Program-made: the position numbers and the translations under genes | Assembly: GCA_012274445.1 (NCBI GenBank) | Contig: JAAROD010000080.1 | Span: 682,001-746,000 of the forward strand | Reading direction: 5' to 3' | DNA: 64,000 nt | Source of the DNA: Sclerotiophoma versabilis | Lineage: Eukaryota > Ascomycota > Dothideomycetes > Pleosporales > Didymellaceae | Shown here: positions 57,977 to 64,000 of the stretch, one piece after another | Numbering within the stretch: position 1 is the stretch's first letter | Layout of the letters: the number at the start of each line of letters is the position of its first letter | Notes under the pieces: model-generated | Seen by the model: only the letters and a program-made list of their open reading frames with translations | What the model was told of the DNA's origin: nothing | Databases searched by the model: none

Positions 57977-58208
57977 AACGTCATTATTTCAGACTCGATG
58001 ACTCGTCCAGACGGCTCGATGTGCTTCGATTTCGTGTCCCTCGATGTAAGACTAGCTCTTCACGATATGCAAGAAGTCTGATGTGGTTCGAGAGAATGAA
58101 TTAGCCGCTCAAGCTATCTCATCCGAGACGCGCGCGACTGCAGTGCACTGCTCCTGCAAAACCCCTCCTACGAAAATGAAGCATTTCGTGCAAGGAAAAG
58201 AAACATGA

Positions 58209-58536
58209 TCAGTACAACCCAATCGTTATATCTCCACGGATCCGAGCTGTTAGGTGAATCTCTGCCTCTAGGTCCAGCTTAATTCCAAGAAGCAACGCCG
58301 CATCCTTTGGTTTTCCGTTTTCATCAACAGGACCCTTGATGATGTTGCCTGCTGGGCGGTTGAGGTTGGCGGAAGATGGAACGGGCCCAATATTACTCGA
58401 GATCTTGCGGCCACCGGAAGCTTGGCCTTCACTGCCTGTGTCGGACATGTAGCCTGAAGGTCGTGTAGTTTCGCTAACTTGCGGTTAGTACGATTATGAC
58501 GCTACTGTGATGCCCATGAACGTACAAGGAAGACAT
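58209..58536 (-). CDS. Small hypothetical protein (91 aa, two exons)
   Basis: Exon 1 is 58536-58526 (11 nt) and exon 2 is 58473-58209; the 52-nt intron has GTACGT, CTAAC and TTAG. The product starts MSSFETTRPSGYMSDTGSEG. A Ser/Gly-rich disordered half is followed by NLNRPAGNIIKGPVDENGKP and an amphipathic end, LLLGIKLDLEAEIHLTARIR, closing GDITIGLY. There is no signal peptide or membrane helix. The well-formed intron and the ordered C-terminus argue for a real gene; I do not recognise its family. Alternatively translation starts at the internal Met (58448), giving 79 residues. Confidence 0.7.
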
Positions 58537-58540
58537 TGTG

Positions 58541-58560
58541 TGATTGATTGATTGATTGAT
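58541..58560. repeat. (GATT)n microsatellite
   Basis: Five tetranucleotide units in the probable 5' leader or promoter of the small minus-strand gene. Confidence 0.8.
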
Positions 58561-59362
58561 ATGAACTTGCTGGTTAGGTATTATGATATTGGTCGTCAAG
58601 GGCGCCGGGCCGTCATGTGTAAAGTATTGATGAGGTGAGTAATAGAAAAGCAAGTCAATCGTTATCGTTTTTGAGGAACAGCATTGTTAGCCTTAAGTAC
58701 CTAGCAAAATCCAGGTGTCTTTACAGCAACCCGAAACCCAGCCGCGGTGGTCAACATATTCCCTTCATCGCTCGAAACCGTTGTTGTGCCACAGCCGGAG
58801 TCGCAAGGCTTACAATCATACGACAGTCGTACCAATCTCAACTGAGCGATCTTAGTTGACTGTTGCATGGTGGTTCTGCGGAATGCATCCTTGAGCTTCG
58901 CAGGAAAGTCTACAGGTGGCTTATGCCTGTGGAACATTAGTCACTGAAAGATGAAACGGGGAGGGGGGTCAGGGCTACAACCGATGTCTCACCTCGCCAG
59001 CCTTGATCATGGTTCTTACGGACATCACGCTATTCGGCCCAAACACTGTCACACGGATAGAATAGCAAGTCCAATATACTGGAATTATGGATGTGCAGGA
59101 TGCAGGAGGTGATACTTGGTCTTATTTCTCAATCAATCAACATTCCTCCACGCCATCGGCCTCAATGTCTCTTGAACACGGTCTTGACCTGAGACACAAT
59201 ACGGCGGTCGCAACGGCTCAACACGTAGACAGATATTGCACGACTCTTTGATCACGTCACCACTATCTCGTTCTTTCCTTCTCTCTACGACGGGGTCTCC
59301 GGAACGGCGTATGGTAAAATCATCCGAACGCATCAACATCTCCTTGGTCTTGCAGGCCTACA
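58561..59362. other. Intergenic region
   Basis: No convincing gene. A minus-strand frame at 58701-58937 (78 codons) has no recognisable features. It probably holds promoters for the divergent neighbours. Confidence 0.45.
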
Positions 59363-61101
59363 ATGGTGCTTGGGATCTTAATTGCAGCAAATACTGCCCC
59401 AGGTTTACTCGGCAGCCAAGAAGCAATTCGTCAAGGTCAATCGAAAGACAAAAGAGAAGAACATCGTGCACGTCGGTGCAACCTCATTGCAACCTGTGTG
59501 AAATCATCACCAAGAAGCCGGGAAATCGACGGACGTCCAGTTGAGCTTCGCCATGGGAAACTCTGGATCGACACCACCACTGAGGATGGTGAGCCATTCG
59601 GTCACACTTATGCTGGATATTACCTGCCATATCCCGGCACAACATACGAGGGCCTCGTCACCACCATCACCGATGTTGCACCTATCATGAATTGGGTTTA
59701 TATTGACAGAGGAACACACGAGGTAAAATATGGTGTGCGAGCTGATGCGCAACCAAACCTGACTGGGCCTTTCGACTGCACACGTCAAGATCGCCGCCTA
59801 ACGTTCGACGGCTGGGAAGGATGGTGTGCTGTGGAAGAATACGAGGGGTATTGGTGCTTGTACTTCGATCTCGATGATGACGGGCTGAAATCGAAAGTTG
59901 CGCCAGGCATAAGAGTGTTGGAGATCGAACTGAGTAGGAAGGAAAAGAGATTCCAGAAAGAGAAAGAGACTCGGCAACAAGATCAGACAACCAATAGGGT
60001 AGTAGACACCAAGTCAGACGTGCCTGTTGATTGGCCGTTGCAGCCGGAGGCAGAAGCAAAGAGACCTGGCGCATTCGATGAACCGCTGCTGGAACCTGAG
60101 TCCATAACCATGGAGAATGCAACGCCCAAGACACCACCGCCGGCATACTCGAAAGCAGACAAATCTGTATTACCGCTGGATTCGGAGCGTCCCAAAAAAG
60201 GTGCGGTCGATGCATTTGATGGTATTTTGGCAATGGAAGCGCAAGCAGCTACTGCACCACTTTCAACTACAGTGCCTCAAATTCAATCGATGTCAACACC
60301 ACAAATGCCGCAGCAGACTACGCCGTTGAACGAGAAGCGAATAACCCCAAGGATCAGTAGGAACAATGGCAGTAAAGCAATCACTCAAGCTCAAATGTTC
60401 GATGCTATGGCAGCTGCACAGATGCGCAACAACGATGTGAAAACACGAAGATGTTCAGGGAACAAGCGAATGTCCTTGGCTAGTAGTAATTCTGACTCAC
60501 CATGAGTCTACTCTGAAGAAGATCAAAGGTCGAGTCGAGAGATCCGGCCACAGTCTAGTGTGCCGCAGAGAGCAAACTACCAAACACCTGTAGCGCCGTC
60601 AGTGCCGACTGTACGTTCGCTAGAACCGGACATCAAGGAGAGTTCCAAGGTGTTCGTCCAGCGGCTGATGTCATCATTGTATCAAGAAAACATAACACCT
60701 GCTGATCCCGCAGTATTTAGGGCATCTGTTTCCAACGACACTGAGCGGATGAGCCAAGCGAGCTCTTCCTCTCGCCGGAAGCGGAACTCTAGGACCTTTA
60801 AGGTACGGCGGCCAGGGATACACATGTCATCAGGAAGCTCAGCCAGAAAGTCGTTTACGCCTACAATGCCTAGCAGTGCGGGCAAACAGAGGTTCTCAAT
60901 CTTTAACAAACATCCACATTTGCGAGGAAGAAGTGGTAAGACTGGCAATTGAACGCAGACAGGAAGAAATACAACGTCAACATTCCTGAGGGATCTGGAC
61001 AACCTGATGAGCCAAGAAGTAGTGTCATGCCCAATAGTAATCAAACGGGTGCTACGTTAAGAAAAGGAGCTACAAGCAAAAGGCGTGCGAAAAGGCGTTG
61101 A
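59363..61101 (+). pseudogene. Hypothetical protein with premature TGA and a later frameshift
   Basis: The frame from ATG 59363 is open for 380 codons to TGA 60503-60505. The conserved-looking core is RPVELRHGKLWIDTTTEDGE, HTYAGYYLPYPGTTYEGLVT, a Trp-rich strand region and FDLDDDGLKSKVAPGIRVLE. A charged helix (SRKEKRFQKEKETRQQ) and a Pro/Gln-rich tail follow. The first 55 residues look less protein-like, so the true start may lie in another exon. After the TGA the same frame stays open to 60952 with similar composition (VYSEEDQRSSREIRPQ, then SLEPDIKESSKVFVQRLMSS). A Ser/Arg-rich end then continues in a shifted frame to 61101 (NRKKYNVNIPEGSGQPDEPR). The TGA may have replaced CGA. This suggests a protein of about 580 residues now broken twice, or sequence errors. 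The function is unknown. Confidence 0.6.
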
Positions 61102-61759
61102 AGGACAAACGGATCAGAGACGTGTGAGGCGCACATAGGACAGGATAACTGAGTCTTTGTCCGACAATCCGATTTACAGCCTCGATAGTAGTATTAATCA
61201 GCCATGTTTATCTTGTTAGAGTCTGGATGATGTTTGGGATCCAATGAGGGACTTCGGTTGCAATAGCCACGGTCTCAACGTCATCATCACGTTCCCTGTT
61301 ATTTTTTCTAGTTGGCGCACTGTAATGCAGTCAAGAACTGTCCAGCTCCCGGTCTCGCCTTGCATTCACTGCCCCAGATTGCCTACTCGATACGAGCACA
61401 TGCCAGCTTCGACCTGAAACTCGAACCACCACAAGCAGCAAGCCCCACAGTCGGTACTTCAACTTTGTGTTGAGAATATGCAACATGTCAGCTGACCGGA
61501 TTCGTTCTGATTCAAATGCTGTTTGACAGGGTAGGTGAAGGATGATGAAGGTACATGAGACTACAACTAAGGTTGAGCGCGTGGGCCTGATGATGAACGT
61601 TCACTGGCCCTGTTTATTGAGCGTGCTTACTACTCGTCACGTCCCCAGAATTCAACCACAAGTCTTCGAGAACTGCGTCAAGAACACGCATTCAGGTTTT
61701 TGCTCAGCTGTAACTGGGCTGCAGGGCGCACGTTCAACGGAATTCACAATCATTACACG
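61102..61759. other. Intergenic spacer
   Basis: Between the two hypothetical genes on plus. Short frames only. It probably contains the promoter of the gene at 61,760. Confidence 0.5.
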
Positions 61760-63013
61760 ATGGATGCATCCACACGGTTGTACGCACGATTAGGAGAGAT
61801 ACCTGAGGACCCAAATGACCCAGAGAGTCTTGACGACTTGATTGTTTGCGCGTTTGAGGCATTCGAAAGATATTATCTGTGTTGGAAAACAAAAGGTGGC
61901 CAGTTCAGGCAAGGTCAGTGCAGTGTTACTGGGGAAGGAGCATTTGCTAACACGCTGAAGATGGCTACGATCTACCACCCGCGTTGAATGAATGGTTGAA
62001 TCCAACCGAAGGTACAGCGCGAGATTGGGCATTACTCCAAGTTGTTTTCGATCGTGGTGAAGAGTACTTTGCATCAGACAAAAATGGGAAACTGGAATTT
62101 AAGGAACCAGAAGTCAAAAAGTCAACTGAGGTAGAAGAGAAGGAGAAGGTTGACAAACAGGCTTTGCGAAGATCGAGAACTGTATCGTTCTTGCGACCAC
62201 TCTCGCAGGCTAGCAACCGGACTGACAGTGCGGGAGCTGAGGCACCTGGGATAAATAGGGCGCACATCATCTATCTCGTCGTTACGAGCATCACGGCCTC
62301 CAAGTCTTTCATATTCGACGACAGGGTCAGAAAGTTCAACAGTACCGTCTAGCAAACCCCAGCCTCAGGTTTTCGTCTCTGCAGCGCAGTCTTCTTTCTT
62401 CTCCCGATTGACATCCGTGACCTCGGGTGCTGAGGCTGTGAAACCTGCGGCACATGTGCCTACGACTGAGCTCATTCGTTTCGAATCTGTATCGACAGCT
62501 GCGCCCATCCCGACAGTTGGTGTGGCTCCCCCAATGCGAGATGCTGATATCTCATCCACTTCGCCTGAGCCCTCGAGCAAAGACTTGAACCGATCCGGCA
62601 TCACCTCCATACCTGAAGAGCGAGTCGAGCCAAAGCCAACGAATACAACTACTCCAAAAACATGCACATGCGGTCATCAAAATCCGCCGCTCCCTCATAC
62701 GAAACGACCAACGTACGCCAATGTAAGCGTACAGACAGACCCGACTTCACCACCACCGCGAAAACCACGACGCGTCGATACCTTTAGCGCTTGTAGTCGG
62801 GTTAATCATGACTACGGAGTAGTTCCTCGAGATTTACAGGACCCCATGTTCGACAACAGTTCCTCTGCGGCACCATTCTCGATGGGTCGAATGACGAACT
62901 ACTTCAGCAAGCCCGGCTATCAGCTTGGTGATAGTCTAGCTGGAGGTTACCACTACTATGAGCAGCCGGTGTATCATTATCAGGATGAGTTTGGAGAAGA
63001 GGCTTTGCGGTGA
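61760..63013 (+). pseudogene. Hypothetical protein with one intron and one frame break
   Basis: The ATG at 61760 (MDASTRLYARLGEIPEDPND) opens exon 1 to 61913. A 47-nt intron (GTCAGT, CTAAC, CTGAAG) joins it to exon 2 at 61961. The join reads KGGQFRQ then DGYDLPPALNEWLNP and continues TARDWALLQVVFDRGEEYFA. Near 62,250 the sense moves by one base into the frame reading SSISSLRASRPPSLSYSTTG. It then runs to the stop at 63011-63013 through a Ser/Thr/Pro-rich region, a short Cys/His stretch (KTCTCGHQNPP) and a Tyr-rich end (GGYHYYEQPVYHYQDEFGEE). No intron fits the switch. The N-terminal 100 residues look like a folded domain and the rest disordered. I do not know the family. Confidence 0.6.
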
Positions 63014-63397
63014 ATATCGGAAGAACTTTGGCTTATAGGCAAGGAGAAAGGAGATGCTTCGCAAATCACAGATGCACAAAGGACGATTGATTTGCTCGTC
63101 ATGTTTTCTTGTTTTGGAACGTTCCGAGTCTATATACCCATCAGTCTTTTAGCTTTTGGCACTCTCTGGAGTCCAAAGCTCTCCATGAACACTCACGCCA
63201 GCTCAGATACTGTGCTTCGAGTTCTGATACCACGCCTTTGAAACCCATGTAGTGACGAAAGAAAATCGTGTCGAATGTGATTTTTGTGTGGGATGTGAGT
63301 AACCCCGGTTGTACTCCTTCAGCCACATTACCTCCCTGGGCGACCCCATGTACCAGCATGACCACCGCAATGAACCAACAACAGCAAAAAGATATGA
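63014..63397. other. Intergenic spacer
   Basis: 3' region of the hypothetical gene and downstream flank of the tRNA gene. No coding signal. Confidence 0.55.
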
Positions 63398-63485
63398 TGC
63401 ATCGGCCGGGAATCGAACCCGGGGCTAGCCGAAACTGTCCAGTGAAGGATGGCAACGGCTAATTTTACCACTAAACCACCGATGC
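63398..63485 (-). tRNA. tRNA-Gly(GCC) with a 17-nt intron
   Basis: On minus, GCATCGG (63485-63479) pairs with CCGATGC at the other end to close the acceptor stem, with discriminator A at 63398. The A box GGTTTAGTGG and the B box GGGTTCGATTCCC are canonical. The anticodon stem AGCCG/CGGCT encloses TTGCCA, giving anticodon GCC. A 17-nt intron (TCCTTCACTGGACAGTT) sits at the standard 37/38 position. Without it the tRNA is 71 nt, the normal size for tRNA-Gly. Confidence 0.95.
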
Positions 63486-64000
63486 GTTAAACAGGGATTT
63501 ACAGAGATCGATAGAAATCTCGACAAATTTTCATTCTATATTGCAAGAGCAGTTGATCCGAACATCCGGGAACTAATATTCTGGTGTATATATCGGTTCT
63601 CGTCGACATAAGGGAGTGTCGGAAATTGGTGTGGAGATTTCTGCATACCAAGTAAGCGAAAAAACCGATGACACCCAACATAAGTCGCACACCTTGAAGA
63701 ATTCACCGTCAGGATTGCTGCACTAATGCTCTTGCTTGTCGGTGTTGTGTATGCTCAGCAGATGTGTGACTCGCTTGTGTTTCGTTCATTATTGAGCCTG
63801 GCCACAAATCTTGGTCAGGACCATGTCAGCACATGGTACTGTCAATGTCACAACCAAGACTAGAGCAGGGGCTGGTAGACGGACAATGCTTCGGGGGTAT
63901 ATAACAATATCGACATATTGACGAGTTCCAGCTGTCTCGTCATGACTCCAGCCAACTCCCGGCAGCCCAGGCTACAGCACATCCAACCAATGCCGCGGCA
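63486..64000. other. Window end without a recognised gene
   Basis: Upstream flank of the tRNA-Gly and unassigned sequence. A TATA-like GTATATAACA near 63,897 could belong to a gene starting beyond the window. Confidence 0.4.

Larger units (their letters stand above)
56641..58050 (+). ncRNA. Non-coding snoRNA host gene with six introns
   Basis: Six well-formed introns of nearly equal size follow one another: 56693-56873, 56959-57142, 57163-57349, 57391-57568, 57595-57764 and 57800-57976 (170-187 nt). They are two to three times longer than the introns of protein genes here. Most donors are GTACG, GTAAG or GTGAG. Most have a CTAAC branch shortly before the acceptor (GCTAACGAACATCAG, GCTAACTGCTGGTTCACAG, GCTAACTCCTTTTCAG). 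Exons are only 20-85 nt. Joined, they give no reading frame beyond about 24 codons, so the spliced RNA is not coding. Box C/D motifs lie inside at least four introns. Uniform short introns, each with a snoRNA and useless exons, is the pattern of non-coding snoRNA host genes in filamentous fungi. The outer ends are estimated. Confidence 0.75.

Noticed and set aside
58701..58937. 78-codon minus frame beginning MFHRHKPPVDF
   Set aside because: No neighbours, no splice signals that extend it and no known motif; not better than chance.

Overview
The window reads as nuclear DNA of a filamentous ascomycete (Pezizomycotina), most likely a Dothideomycete. Reasons: introns of about 45-60 nt with CTAAC branch points, LIS1/NudF and Stu2/XMAP215 orthologues of fungal type, DUF3176 membrane proteins, a tRNA-Gly with a short intron, and a 28.6-kb AT-rich block with the signature of repeat-induced point mutation (RIP: CpA and TpG almost gone, replaced by TpA). 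The clade is inference; no marker here fixes a species.

Left arm (1-20.5 kb, normal base composition). A DUF3176 gene runs off the left edge. A small secreted protein (2754-3381, two exons) carries 19-residue tandem repeats, each with a dibasic Kex2-type site. Next come a complete DUF3176 gene (3611-6067, minus), about 4 kb with no convincing gene, a GNAT acetyltransferase, a hypothetical gene with a frame break, a monocarboxylate-type MFS transporter, and a RING protein with an in-frame TGA. Last is a compact redox/methylation group: a membrane-anchored methyltransferase and a FAD amine-oxidase-like enzyme (both minus), then a divergent six-exon flavin monooxygenase that ends about 130 bp before the repeat block.

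Repeat block (about 20.62-49.24 kb). No intact gene is present. It is a nest of RIP-mutated elements: a minus-strand Copia 3' fragment (21,953-23,535); Gypsy gag flanked by inverted repeats (about 23.8-25.25 kb); an unidentified element relic (about 25.45-26.15 kb); a full-length Copia with 292-bp LTRs and a CTACT target duplication (26,152-33,608); a Gypsy pol relic on minus (33,614-38,287); a second Copia on minus with 288-bp LTRs (38,288-45,714); and a 5'-truncated third Copia (45,715-49,077). The third Copia is itself split by a Fot1/pogo-type DNA transposon (45,938-47,800) and by a 459-bp TRIM-like mini LTR element (48,567-49,025). Primer-binding sites in two Copias and the TRIM fit priming by the anticodon arm of initiator tRNA-Met.

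Right arm (49.25-64 kb). At the border lie a 58-residue predicted membrane protein and a decayed, truncated ACC-synthase-like aminotransferase. Then come Stu2 (minus) and NudF/LIS1 (plus), head to head and both acting at microtubule plus ends. A non-coding host gene follows, with six introns of 170-187 nt, several holding box C/D snoRNAs (about 56.6-58.05 kb). Next are a small conserved-looking two-exon protein, two neighbouring hypothetical genes carrying stop and frame lesions, and an intron-containing tRNA-Gly(GCC).
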